64,000 bases of DNA, from NCBI RefSeq assembly GCF_000982825.1, contig NZ_CP011047.1:3534001-3598000 (forward strand). The letters run 5' to 3'. Position numbers and translations under genes: made by a program. Each line of letters starts with the position of its first letter. The stretch's first letter is position 1. Positions 23,336 through 31,606 of the stretch are shown in pieces. The notes under the pieces were generated by a model, which made no database searches, had not been told where the DNA came from, and saw only the letters and a program-made list of their open reading frames with translations. Source of the stretch: Cronobacter sakazakii. GTDB lineage: Bacteria > Pseudomonadota > Gammaproteobacteria > Enterobacterales > Enterobacteriaceae.

Positions 23336-25591
23336 ATGTCGAATGATGAGAAACGCCCTAACCATGAAGCCCCGTTCCACGACGCGCGCTCATCTGAGCC
23401 AGGGATGGGGTCGCTGGCGCCTGCCGATGGCTCCCACCGCCCTTCTCCGGCACCCACCCCGCCAGGCGAGCAGCCGACCGCGCCAGGCAGCCTGAAGGCG
23501 CCGGATGTCACGAACGATAAGCTCGGCGCGCTGGAGACCTTTCGCAAAGGCGGTGAGAACGAGGCGCTGACAACCAACCAGGGCGTGCGCATCGCCAACG
23601 ATCAGAACTCGCTGCGCGCCGGCACCCGCGGCCCGACGCTGCTGGAAGATTTCATCCTGCGGGAAAAAATCACGCACTTCGACCACGAGCGTATTCCTGA
23701 GCGCATCGTCCACGCGCGCGGCTCGGCCGCCCACGGCTACTTTCAGCCGTATAAAAGCCTGAGCGATATCACCAAAGCCGCGTTCTTAAGCGATCCAGAA
23801 AAAATCACGCCGGTATTTGTGCGCTTCTCTACGGTACAGGGCGGCGCGGGCTCCGCGGATACGGTGCGCGATATCCGCGGCTTCGCCACCAAGTTTTATA
23901 CCGAAGAAGGGATTTTCGATCTGGTCGGCAACAATACACCCGTGTTTTTTATTCAGGACGCCCATAAGTTCCCGGATTTCGTTCATGCCGTGAAGCCGGA
24001 GCCGCACTGGGCTATTCCGCAGGGCCAGAGCGCGCATGACACCTTCTGGGATTACGTGTCGCTCCAGCCGGAAACGCTGCATAACGTCATGTGGGCGATG
24101 TCTGACCGCGGCATTCCGCGTAGCTACCGCACTATGGAAGGCTTTGGCATTCACACCTTCCGCTTCATTAACGCCGAAGGCAAAGGCACCTTTGTGCGCT
24201 TCCACTGGAAGCCGGTGGCGGGTAAAGCGTCGCTTATCTGGGATGAATCGCAGAAGCTCACCGGGCGAGATCCAGATTTCCACCGTCGCGATCTCTGGGA
24301 GGCCATCGAAGCGGGCGACTACCCGGAATATGAACTCGGCGTGCAGCTGATCCCGGAAGAGGACGAATTTAAGTTTGATTTTGACCTGCTCGATGCCACC
24401 AAGCTTATCCCGGAAGAGCTGGTGCCGGTGCAGCTGGTCGGCAAAATGGTGCTGAACCGCAACCCGGATAACTTCTTCGCCGAAAACGAACAGGCCGCGT
24501 TCCATCCGGGCCATATCGTGCCGGGGCTGGATTTCAGCAACGATCCGCTGCTGCAGGGCCGTCTGTTCTCTTATACCGACACCCAGATAAGCCGTCTCGG
24601 CGGGCCGAACTTCCACGAAATCCCGATTAACCGCCCGACCTGCCCGTACCATAATTTCCAGCGCGACGGCATGCACCGGATGGATATCGACACCAACCCG
24701 GCCAACTACGAGCCAAACTCGATCAACGACAACTGGCCGCGCGAGACGCCGCCTGCGCCAAAAGCGGGCGGGTTTGAAAGCCATCAGGAACGTATTGAGG
24801 GGCATAAGATCCGCGAGCGCAGCCCGTCGTTTGGCGAATATTACTCCCAGCCGCGCCTCTTCTGGCAGAGCCAGACGCCGGTCGAGCAGCGCCATATCAT
24901 CGACGCCTTCAGCTTTGAGCTGAGCAAAGTCGTGCGCAGCTATATTCGCGAGCGCGTGGTGGATCACCTCTGCCATATCGATATTTCGCTGGCGCATCCG
25001 GTGGCGAATAATCTTGGTATTACGCTTACCGACGAGCAGATGCACGTCGCGCCGCCGAAGGACGTCAATGGGCTGAAGAAAGATCCGTCGCTGAGCCTGT
25101 ACGCAGTGCCGGGCGGCTCCGTGAAAGGCCGCGTGGTTGCGGTGCTGCTTAACGACCATGTGAAATCGGCCGATCTGCTCGCCATGCTGCAGGCGCTGAA
25201 ATCGCACGGCGTGCATGCCAAACTCCTGTACAGCCGCATGGGTAGCGTGACGGCGGATGATGGCTCGCAACTGGAAATCGCTGGTACGTTTGCCGGATCG
25301 CCATCCGTGACGGTCGATGCCGTACTGGTGCCGGGTGGTGCGGCGAGCGCCCTTACCGATAATGGCGATGCGGTTTACTACCTGCTGGAGGCGTATAAAC
25401 ACCTGAAAGCGATCGGCCTGATGGGCGACGCGCGCGGTCTGAAGCGCCATCTGGCGGTGCCAGACACCGGCGAAGAAGGCATTGTCGAAGCCGACGACGC
25501 CTCCGGCAGCTTTATGGATGATTTCATCCACCAGCTCGCCTGCCACCGCGTCTGGGCGCGCACGCCGAAAGTGGCATCAATTCCGGCTTAA
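23336..25591 (+). CDS. katE: Catalase HPII
   Basis: A large-subunit monofunctional haem catalase that dismutates hydrogen peroxide in stationary phase. 751 residues from ATG 23336; this start is chosen because GGAG lies 9 nt before it, whereas the ATG at 23327 abuts the site. Catalytic His is at about 126 (VHARGSAAHG); the Asn region is GNNTPVFFIQDA; the haem-ligand Tyr lies in RLFSYTDTQISRLG. A C-terminal flavodoxin/DJ-1-like domain (about 590-751, GRVVAVLLNDHVKSADLL) is present, as expected for large-subunit catalases. It converges with osmE. Confidence 0.97.
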   Translation: MSNDEKRPNHEAPFHDARSSEPGMGSLAPADGSHRPSPAPTPPGEQPTAPGSLKAPDVTNDKLGALETFRKGGENEALTTNQGVRIANDQNSLRAGTRGPTLLEDFILREKITHFDHERIPERIVHARGSAAHGYFQPYKSLSDITKAAFLSDPEKITPVFVRFSTVQGGAGSADTVRDIRGFATKFYTEEGIFDLVGNNTPVFFIQDAHKFPDFVHAVKPEPHWAIPQGQSAHDTFWDYVSLQPETLHNVMWAMSDRGIPRSYRTMEGFGIHTFRFINAEGKGTFVRFHWKPVAGKASLIWDESQKLTGRDPDFHRRDLWEAIEAGDYPEYELGVQLIPEEDEFKFDFDLLDATKLIPEELVPVQLVGKMVLNRNPDNFFAENEQAAFHPGHIVPGLDFSNDPLLQGRLFSYTDTQISRLGGPNFHEIPINRPTCPYHNFQRDGMHRMDIDTNPANYEPNSINDNWPRETPPAPKAGGFESHQERIEGHKIRERSPSFGEYYSQPRLFWQSQTPVEQRHIIDAFSFELSKVVRSYIRERVVDHLCHIDISLAHPVANNLGITLTDEQMHVAPPKDVNGLKKDPSLSLYAVPGGSVKGRVVAVLLNDHVKSADLLAMLQALKSHGVHAKLLYSRMGSVTADDGSQLEIAGTFAGSPSVTVDAVLVPGGAASALTDNGDAVYYLLEAYKHLKAIGLMGDARGLKRHLAVPDTGEEGIVEADDASGSFMDDFIHQLACHRVWARTPKVASIPA

Positions 25592-25611
25592 CCGTGAATA
25601 CGCCATACAAA

Positions 25612-25637
25612 AACGCCGCCCTTGCGGCGTTTTTTAT
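25612..25637 (+). terminator. Terminator of katE
   Basis: AAAACGCCGC-CCTT-GCGGCGTTTTTTATT, about 20 nt after the katE stop. Confidence 0.92.
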
Positions 25638-25669
25638 TTGCCGGTGCACATCCCACAACATGCAGACGT

Positions 25670-25698
25670 AAAAAAACCGGCCGGAGCCGGTTTTTCTG
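25670..25698 (-). terminator. Terminator of osmE
   Basis: AAAACCGGC-CGGA-GCCGGTTTTT, between katE and osmE. On the minus strand it carries the TTTTTTAC run expected for osmE; it could also back up katE termination on the plus strand. Confidence 0.88.
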
Positions 25699-25709
25699 TC
25701 ACAGCGCGA

Positions 25710-26051
25710 TTATTTCTTCGGCGCCTGCGGGTCGGTGTCGTACTCGGCACAGGTCTGGTAGCCGGAGTTCATTACGTGGCCCGTATCGTCCAGCGCGACG
25801 AAATAGGTTTCGGTTTTGCCGTTACGGCTGCCCAGAATATAGGTCTGGCAGGTACCGCGAGCATGGATCATGGTCACTTCAGAAGACGGTTTACCGGCAA
25901 TCTGCATCACCTGCTGACGGCTCATGCCTTTTTTCACGTCTTTAACTACCGGCTGGGTAAACTGATCGGCGGTGCGATCGTAAGCGGTACACCCTGCCAG
26001 CATCGTCATAACAGCCGCTGCACCCAAAAACCCTGCAAACTTCTTGTTCAT
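25710..26051 (-). CDS. osmE: Osmotically inducible lipoprotein OsmE
   Basis: A 113-residue outer-membrane or periplasmic lipoprotein with an SmpA/OmlA-like (BamE-related) fold, induced by osmotic stress and stationary phase in E. coli. Lipobox LAGC with Cys at about 21, no Asp at +2. The BamE-like motif VKKGMSRQQVMQIAGKPSS and the pair of later cysteines (ARGTCQTY, YQTCAEY) are present. It is convergent with katE and divergent from nadE. Confidence 0.96.
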   Translation of the reverse strand: MNKKFAGFLGAAAVMTMLAGCTAYDRTADQFTQPVVKDVKKGMSRQQVMQIAGKPSSEVTMIHARGTCQTYILGSRNGKTETYFVALDDTGHVMNSGYQTCAEYDTDPQAPKK

Positions 26052-26282
26052 TGTGTCATCCTCTTTTTTTCAGCGTGTGCAGATAAGCCTGGAATATAAA
26101 ATAACATTTTTCAACTTGTTACCCAAAACAGCGCCAAATTAAGAGTATTCCCTCAGGCGATGCTGATAGCGCAAAACCACGCAGGGCGGCGACAACTTGT
26201 CGTTTTGCCCACAACGGGTTAGCTTTAACAAATCACTGTTTCATGGCCTGCGCGTTGCAGGCGAACAAGACTGGAGGGGTAC

Positions 26283-27110
26283 ATGGCATTACAACAAGAA
26301 ATTATTCAGGCACTTGGTGTGAAACCGCAGATTGACGCTCACGAAGAGATCCGCCGCAGCGTCGATTTTCTCAAATCCTATCTGAAAACGTATCCGTTCC
26401 TGAAAACCCTGGTGCTCGGCATCAGCGGCGGTCAGGATTCCACGCTCGCAGGCAAACTGAGCCAGCTTGCCATCAGCGAACTGCGCGATGAAACCGGCGA
26501 TCAGAGCTATCAGTTTATCGCGGTGCGCCTGCCTTTCGGTGTGCAGTTCGACGAAAAAGATTGTCAGGATGCGCTGGCGTTTATCCAGCCGGATAAAGTG
26601 CTGACGGTCAACATTAAAGAAGCGGTGCTGGCAAGCGAGAAAGCGCTGCGCGAAGCAGGCATTGAGCTGAGCGATTTTGTGCGCGGCAACGAAAAAGCGC
26701 GTGAGCGTATGAAAGCGCAGTACAGCATCGCCGGGATGACCAAAGGCGTGGTCGTGGGCACCGATCATGCGGCCGAAGCCGTCACCGGCTTTTTCACTAA
26801 ATATGGCGATGGCGGCACCGACATCAACCCGCTGTTCCGTCTTAATAAACGCCAGGGCAAACTACTGCTGAAAACTCTGGGCTGCCCGGAGCATCTCTAC
26901 CTCAAAGTGCCGACCGCCGATCTCGAAGACGACCGCCCGTCCCTGCCGGATGAAGTGGCGCTCGGCGTGACGTACGACAACATCGACGATTACCTGGAAG
27001 GCAAACAGATTGATGAGAAAATCAGCCAGATCATCGACGGCTGGTATGTGAAAACCGAGCACAAACGTCGCCCGCCGATCACGATTTTCGACGATTTCTG
27101 GAAACAGTAA
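26283..27110 (+). CDS. nadE: NH3-dependent NAD synthetase
   Basis: Converts deamido-NAD to NAD with ATP and ammonia, the last step of NAD synthesis and salvage. 275 residues, E. coli length, without a glutaminase domain. P-loop SGGQDSTLAGKL (about 46-57), acidic VGTDHAAEAVTGFFTKYGDGG and the LYLKVPTADLEDDRPSLPDE loop are intact. CTGGAGGGG precedes the ATG. Divergent from osmE, followed by a GC-rich palindrome. Confidence 0.98.
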   Translation: MALQQEIIQALGVKPQIDAHEEIRRSVDFLKSYLKTYPFLKTLVLGISGGQDSTLAGKLSQLAISELRDETGDQSYQFIAVRLPFGVQFDEKDCQDALAFIQPDKVLTVNIKEAVLASEKALREAGIELSDFVRGNEKARERMKAQYSIAGMTKGVVVGTDHAAEAVTGFFTKYGDGGTDINPLFRLNKRQGKLLLKTLGCPEHLYLKVPTADLEDDRPSLPDEVALGVTYDNIDDYLEGKQIDEKISQIIDGWYVKTEHKRRPPITIFDDFWKQ

Positions 27111-27127
27111 TCGCGTTGCGGCAACCT

Positions 27128-27148
27128 CCCCGGCCGGGCCGGGGAGTG
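27128..27148 (+). terminator. GC-rich palindrome after nadE
   Basis: CTCCCCGG-CCGGG-CCGGGGAG. Strong stem but followed by TGGCGCC rather than a T run; may slow polymerase or protect the 3' end. Confidence 0.4.
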
Positions 27149-27202
27149 GCGCCTCGCTCATCTTTACGTTTTGTACCGCCGCACTTTTTTCACGGATGAC
27201 GT

Positions 27203-28093
27203 ATGTCAGTTTCCCCGCAGCGCGCCACGCTGCCTGGCCTTCTGGCCATTCTGCTCTGGAGCACCTCCGTCGGTTTATTGCGCAGCATCAGCGAGGCGTT
27301 CGGCCCGGTGGGCGGCGCAGCGCTGATTTATACCGTCAGTTCGCTGTGTCTGATGGTGTCGCCTGGCCTCATTCACCCTGGCCGCTTACCGCGCCGCTAT
27401 TTAATCATCGGCGGTGCGCTCTTCGTTGGCTATGAAATCTGCCTCGCGCTGGCGATTGGGCTTGCGCATACCCGCGCGCAGTCGCTGGAGCTTGGGATGA
27501 TTAACTATCTCTGGCCGAGCCTGACGGTGCTGCTGGCGGTGCTCATCAACGGCCAGCGCTGCCGCGCCTGGCTCTGGCCTGGGCTGCTGCTCGCGATCGC
27601 GGGCGTGTTTCAGGTGCTGAAAGGCGACGGCGACTGGTCGCCCGCGCAGCTCTGGCTCAACATGCAGGATAATCCGGTTGCTTACGCGCTCGCGTTCAGC
27701 GCCGCGCTGGTCTGGGCGCTCTACTGCAATCTGACGCGCCGCTGGAGCAACGGGCAGAACGGCGTGGCGCTCTTTTTCTGCGCCACCGCCGCCGTGCTGT
27801 GGCTACAATTTTGCCTCGCGCCGCAGCCGCCGATGCAGCTTTCGCTTCCTGCCGTCGCGCAACTGCTCTTTATGGGGCTTTCCACCGCAGCCGCCTACGC
27901 CGCCTGGAACTACAGTATTCAGCACGGCAATATGACGCTGCTCGCCACCGCCTCTTACTTCACGCCGGTGCTCTCGGCGCTGCTGGCAAGCCTGTGGCTC
28001 GGCCTCGCGCCGGGCATCGCGTTCTGGCAGGGCGTGGCGATGGTGGTGGCGGGCTCCCTGCTCTGCTGGCTCGCCACGCGCAATCTCAGCTAA
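27203..28093 (+). CDS. EamA/DMT exporter, YddG-like
   Basis: A 296-residue inner-membrane protein of the drug/metabolite transporter superfamily with ten membrane segments in two EamA halves. The N-terminal LLAILLWSTSVGLLRSISE, the ELGMINYLWPSLTVLLAVL stretch and the second-half YAAWNYSIQHGNMTLLATASYFTPVLS match the aromatic-amino-acid/methyl-viologen exporter YddG. The substrate is inferred by similarity only. In E. coli no exporter lies between nadE and cho, so this is an insertion relative to that order. Confidence 0.85.
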   Translation: MSVSPQRATLPGLLAILLWSTSVGLLRSISEAFGPVGGAALIYTVSSLCLMVSPGLIHPGRLPRRYLIIGGALFVGYEICLALAIGLAHTRAQSLELGMINYLWPSLTVLLAVLINGQRCRAWLWPGLLLAIAGVFQVLKGDGDWSPAQLWLNMQDNPVAYALAFSAALVWALYCNLTRRWSNGQNGVALFFCATAAVLWLQFCLAPQPPMQLSLPAVAQLLFMGLSTAAAYAAWNYSIQHGNMTLLATASYFTPVLSALLASLWLGLAPGIAFWQGVAMVVAGSLLCWLATRNLS

Positions 28094-28128
28094 GATGACG
28101 CTTTTTCAACCACACATTCCCTGATAGA

Positions 28129-28144
28129 CTGGATAAGTAAACAG
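28129..28144 (+). promoter_or_regulatory. LexA operator of cho
   Basis: CTGGATAAGTAAACAG fits CTG-N10-CAG and ends 16 nt before the cho start codon. E. coli cho is a LexA target. Confidence 0.82.
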
Positions 28145-28160
28145 TATTCAGGAGAGTGAT

Positions 28161-29042
28161 GTGGTAAGGCGTACTGGCGCGCCGCGGCTGGAGTTTGAAA
28201 AAGCGGCAATTTATGAATATCCCGAGCATCTGCGTCCGTGGCTTGACGATCTGCCAAAGCACCCCGGCGTCTATGTTTTTCATGGCGAAAGCGAAACCAT
28301 GCCGCTTTATATCGGCAAGAGCGTCAATATTCGCAGCCGGGTGCTGTCGCACCTGCGCACGCCGGATGAAGCCTCCATGCTGCGTCAGTCGCGGCGTATC
28401 ACGTTTATCCGCACCGCAGGCGAAATCGGCGCGCTGCTGCTAGAGGCGCAGATGATCAAAGAGCAGCAGCCGCTGTTTAATAAACGGTTGCGCCGTAACC
28501 GGCAGCTCTGCTCCTTGCAGTTCAAGGGCGAAAAGCCGGACGTGGTCTACGCGCGCGATGTCGATTTCTCGCACCAGCCGGGCCTGTATGGTCTTTTTTC
28601 GAGCCGCCGCGCGGCGCTCGGCACGTTGCAGTCAATCGCAGACGAACAACAGCTCTGCTACGGCCTGCTGGGGCTGGAATCCGTACGCCCCGGGCGCGCC
28701 TGTTTCCGCTCGGCGCTGAAACGCTGCGCGGGGGCCTGCTGCGGCAAAGAGCCGCTGGAGGCGCACAACGCGCGTCTGATGGAGGCGCTGGAGCGCATGC
28801 GCGTTATCTGCTGGCCGTGGGACGGCCCGGTCGGGCTGCGGGAGAGTTTCGGTGACATGACGCAGTACCATATCATCCATAACTGGTACTGGCTGGGATC
28901 GGTCGCCTCGTTAAGCGACGCGGCGAGCATCTCGCGCGCGCCGCAGGGCTTTGATAACGACGGCTATCGCATTCTGTGCAAGCCGCTTATCAGCGGCGAG
29001 CATGAGATAGTGGAAATCGGCGCGCACGCGCCTCAGAGATAA
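28161..29042 (+). CDS. cho: Excinuclease Cho (UvrC homologue)
   Basis: An endonuclease that makes the 3' incision next to bulky lesions during nucleotide excision repair as a backup for UvrC. 293 residues beginning at GTG 28161 (protein VVRRTGAPRLEFE, matching MVRR of E. coli), with GGAG just before. The GIY-YIG nuclease domain occupies the N-terminus (GVYVFHGESETMPLYIGKSVNIRSRVLSHL; catalytic Arg and a later Glu in LLLEAQMIKEQQP), and a cysteine cluster KRCAGACCGKE lies near 190. It overlaps the ves stop on the other strand by 10 bp. Confidence 0.95.
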   Translation: MVRRTGAPRLEFEKAAIYEYPEHLRPWLDDLPKHPGVYVFHGESETMPLYIGKSVNIRSRVLSHLRTPDEASMLRQSRRITFIRTAGEIGALLLEAQMIKEQQPLFNKRLRRNRQLCSLQFKGEKPDVVYARDVDFSHQPGLYGLFSSRRAALGTLQSIADEQQLCYGLLGLESVRPGRACFRSALKRCAGACCGKEPLEAHNARLMEALERMRVICWPWDGPVGLRESFGDMTQYHIIHNWYWLGSVASLSDAASISRAPQGFDNDGYRILCKPLISGEHEIVEIGAHAPQR

Positions 29043-29578
29043 GTAATTTCGCTAAACAGCACCTGCCCTTCGGCTTTTAATAGCCGGAGGGTATGGCTTC
29101 CCTCCTGCCACCAGGCACCCTGCTCCGGCGTCAGCAATTTATCGTTTAGCTGCCAGGCGCCGCTTAAAACATACACAATCCCGCCGCGCGCGCGGCCAGT
29201 GGTAAACGTGCGATCGGCGACGCGCACCTGCGCGCGACAGCGATCGCGCCGGGTCATCAGATTAAAGTCGAGTGACATGCGCCCGTCGGTCAGCTCAGCG
29301 CGTACCGGTTGCTCGCCCGCGAAGGTAAACGGCTGGTGGCGCTTTAACGTATGACGAAACGCGCCGCCGCCAAGCAATGTGACTTCACCGCCATCGAGCA
29401 GCGTAACCACGCGGTCAACCTGCGGCACAACGTTAAATTCGCCATTGCTGGCAAGAGAAGCAATGCTGGCGCGCCAGTTAAAATCCCGGCTCGGCGGGTA
29501 ACAACAGATCTCGCGGGTTTCGCCTGCGCCATTACGCCACAGGTTCACCGGCATCTTTTTGACGTCGAAAAATTCCAT
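29033..29578 (-). CDS. ves: HutD/Ves family cupin protein
   Basis: A 181-residue protein of the HutD/Ves family, a bicupin fold; the E. coli member is named for its cold- and stress-inducible expression and has no established activity. Characteristic stretches: MPVNLWRNGAGETREI near the start, FNWRASIASLASNGEFN, DRVVTLLDGGEV and MSLDFNLMTRRD. The start at 29578 has AGGAG before it, 18 codons inside a longer open frame. Convergent with cho. Confidence 0.92.
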   Translation of the reverse strand: MEFFDVKKMPVNLWRNGAGETREICCYPPSRDFNWRASIASLASNGEFNVVPQVDRVVTLLDGGEVTLLGGGAFRHTLKRHQPFTFAGEQPVRAELTDGRMSLDFNLMTRRDRCRAQVRVADRTFTTGRARGGIVYVLSGAWQLNDKLLTPEQGAWWQEGSHTLRLLKAEGQVLFSEITYL

Positions 29579-29789
29579 CCCCACTCCTGGAACGCGCATC
29601 ATGCGCCAGTCGCCACAGGCGTACTGCGGCAAAAATTATTGTTATACATTTACAGGCCTGATTATCGGCACGTCAGAGGATGGCGAACGCAGATCCTTAA
29701 CATACGCAGGCAAACTACGCCGCACGGCGGCAGCGATGAATGATAACCAACAGAAATTACGTGGCAAGAGGCGTGGGAAAAGAAAAACC

Positions 29790-29846
29790 GCCGGCCCTGG
29801 CCAGCGCCATCAAAGGACGCTTGCCAAAACCGGCGGTCTTAAACCA
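29790..29846 (-). terminator. Probable terminator of spy
   Basis: Minus-strand ACCGCCGG ... CCGGCGGT followed by TTTTTCTTTT, beginning about 10 nt after the spy stop. The loop is long (about 40 nt) and GC-rich, so it may fold into extra stems. Confidence 0.55.
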
Positions 29847-29854
29847 GTCAGAAA

Positions 29855-30337
29855 TTATTCTGCATCTGCGGGCATTTTACCTTCCGGAGCCGGACGTTCT
29901 GTCAGACGCTTCTCAAAATTGGCATTAAATTGTTTTTTCTGCTCCGGCGTCAGCACGTTATAAATTTTGTTCTGGGTTTCCATGTGCGCCAGCATACGGG
30001 CTTTATGCTGCGCTTCCATTTTATCGATCTGGGCCTGCGCTTTGTCTTTATCAAAGCTGTCGCTGGCGATCAGATTGTGCATCGCGCGGCGTTCTTCCAG
30101 CGACGGACGCTCGAATTTTTCACGCTGGGCTTTACGGATGTCGCGAATTTGCTGCTTCTGCGCATCGGTCAGGTTCAGCCCCTGGAACATCATATCGTGA
30201 TGCGGGCCGCGCGGACCTTTATGGTGCATCATCGGTGCGTTATTCGCATCAGGTGCCGGGGTCTCCGCCGCCTGTGCCAGATTAGCCGCGCCAAGCGCCA
30301 GGGTGGAAGCAACGAAGATAGCCGTTAATTTACGCAT
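29855..30337 (-). CDS. spy: Periplasmic chaperone Spy
   Basis: An ATP-independent periplasmic chaperone of the CpxP/Spy family that binds unfolding proteins during envelope stress. 160 residues from MRKLTAIFVASTLALG at 30337, with a signal cut after AQA (about 23). Two LTxxQ motifs, LTDAQKQQIRDIRKAQREKF and LTPEQKKQFN, define the family. The longer open frame upstream is discarded because the signal peptide fixes the start. A CpxR-like box lies about 95 nt upstream. Confidence 0.95.
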   Translation of the reverse strand: MRKLTAIFVASTLALGAANLAQAAETPAPDANNAPMMHHKGPRGPHHDMMFQGLNLTDAQKQQIRDIRKAQREKFERPSLEERRAMHNLIASDSFDKDKAQAQIDKMEAQHKARMLAHMETQNKIYNVLTPEQKKQFNANFEKRLTERPAPEGKMPADAE

Positions 30338-30430
30338 AATGTTGTCCTTACTTTCAGTTAATTCAGCAACAGGTTGTCGCCTTGACGAGATTAATTCTAC
30401 GGGCAGATTCGTCAATCAGTCAGAGTCTGA

Positions 30431-30445
30431 GTAAAACAGTGAAAG
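30431..30445 (+). promoter_or_regulatory. CpxR-like box upstream of spy
   Basis: GTAAAACAGTGAAAG resembles GTAAA-N5-GTAAA with one mismatch. spy is a CpxR/BaeR target in E. coli; the site is on the strand opposite to spy, which is allowed for this box. Confidence 0.45.
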
Positions 30446-30631
30446 CATAAAAAACAATTATTGTTCGATTATGGAGAAAATAAGGAAAAACGGAGGAGAA
30501 GATTCTTTAAATATCACAACCGATTGATTGTGAAGAGAGTGTGAGCGCAGTATATAAGCGCACCGCTGTAAAATAAAGCGCCGCGCTCAGAATTATCCGC
30601 ATTATTTTCACGGCCCACAGGGGGCCGCATA

Positions 30632-31597
30632 TTATTTTATTTCCCGCAGCATTAATCCCGCGCGTAAACCGAGCGCGACAGAGGGATTCGGAAACAGCAC
30701 CCGTTCATTTTCCTGCGCGTAATAGCGCTCATCGCCATCTTCCGCAAGCAGCGTGCCTGCGTCGAATACCGTGAAATTTTCGGTCTCAGCGGACATATGC
30801 AGCACAAAGCGATCGCTTCGCCGGGTGATTTGCTGCGCCACCTCAAAGCGGCGCGGCGCATCCATAGCGGCAGGCGCGGGCGAGCCGTCCAGCAGCGCTG
30901 ACAGCGCCCGCTGCGTTGGGGCGAACTGGCTGAGATCGTTCTGGCCGAACGGCAGCGCCTTCCCGAGTTCCAGCGTACAGCTGAGTGCTGCGAAGCGCTC
31001 GCAGGAAAAGTGCGTGAAGGTGCCGCCCGGCGCGCAATGAAATACCAGCGCCTGTAGCCCGGCGTCGCCAAGCCAGGCGAGAAAATCCTCCGGCCACGCC
31101 GTCGTGCGCGCGGGCAGTACGCCAAAGCGCGGGAAGCGCGACGCGCGAATGGCGGTATGCAGATCCAGATGCCAGCGCACCGTTTCATCGCCCGCCCCAA
31201 AAAACGTCTCCAGCGCCTGCTCAAGACGTTCCGCGCGGGCGGTTTCCACACCCGGCGTGGCGGTTTGCCAGCGCCCGCCGAAAAGACGGTTAAGATCGTA
31301 ATCGACAAACCGGCGTCCGGCCCGCAGCGCCGCCGGGCTGCCGAGCACCACCAGCAGTCGCCAGACGAGCGGCCGCTCGCCGCGCACCAGCGGCGCGAGG
31401 AGTTGCTCCAGTATCTCGACCGGCGCGGTTTCATTACCGTGAATGCCCGCGCTCACCACCAGCGCGCCGCGCACCTCGCCCGCGGGCGTCAGTTGCAGAA
31501 TGCCTTCATCCAGCCACTCGACTGTCACACCGCCGCGTTGCAGCGTTTTCCTGGCGGGCGTCTCGCCGCGCAGCGTCTTCGCAATAAAATCGTCCAC
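30632..31597 (-). CDS. astE: Succinylglutamate desuccinylase
   Basis: Last enzyme of the arginine succinyltransferase pathway: hydrolyses N-succinylglutamate to succinate and glutamate. A zinc carboxypeptidase-like (AstE/AspA) protein of 321 residues. Metal ligands are visible in AGIHGNETAP (His, Glu) and WHLDLHTAIR (His), and the catalytic Glu in TLELGKALPFG. It is the last gene of astCADBE, 9 bp after astB. Confidence 0.97.
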   Translation of the reverse strand: MDDFIAKTLRGETPARKTLQRGGVTVEWLDEGILQLTPAGEVRGALVVSAGIHGNETAPVEILEQLLAPLVRGERPLVWRLLVVLGSPAALRAGRRFVDYDLNRLFGGRWQTATPGVETARAERLEQALETFFGAGDETVRWHLDLHTAIRASRFPRFGVLPARTTAWPEDFLAWLGDAGLQALVFHCAPGGTFTHFSCERFAALSCTLELGKALPFGQNDLSQFAPTQRALSALLDGSPAPAAMDAPRRFEVAQQITRRSDRFVLHMSAETENFTVFDAGTLLAEDGDERYYAQENERVLFPNPSVALGLRAGLMLREIK

Positions 31598-31606
31598 GGC
31601 GTCTCC

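Noticed and set aside
23786..25546. Very long (586-codon) minus-strand frame inside katE
   Set aside because: Antisense shadow of a GC-rich, codon-biased gene; no ribosome site or domain.
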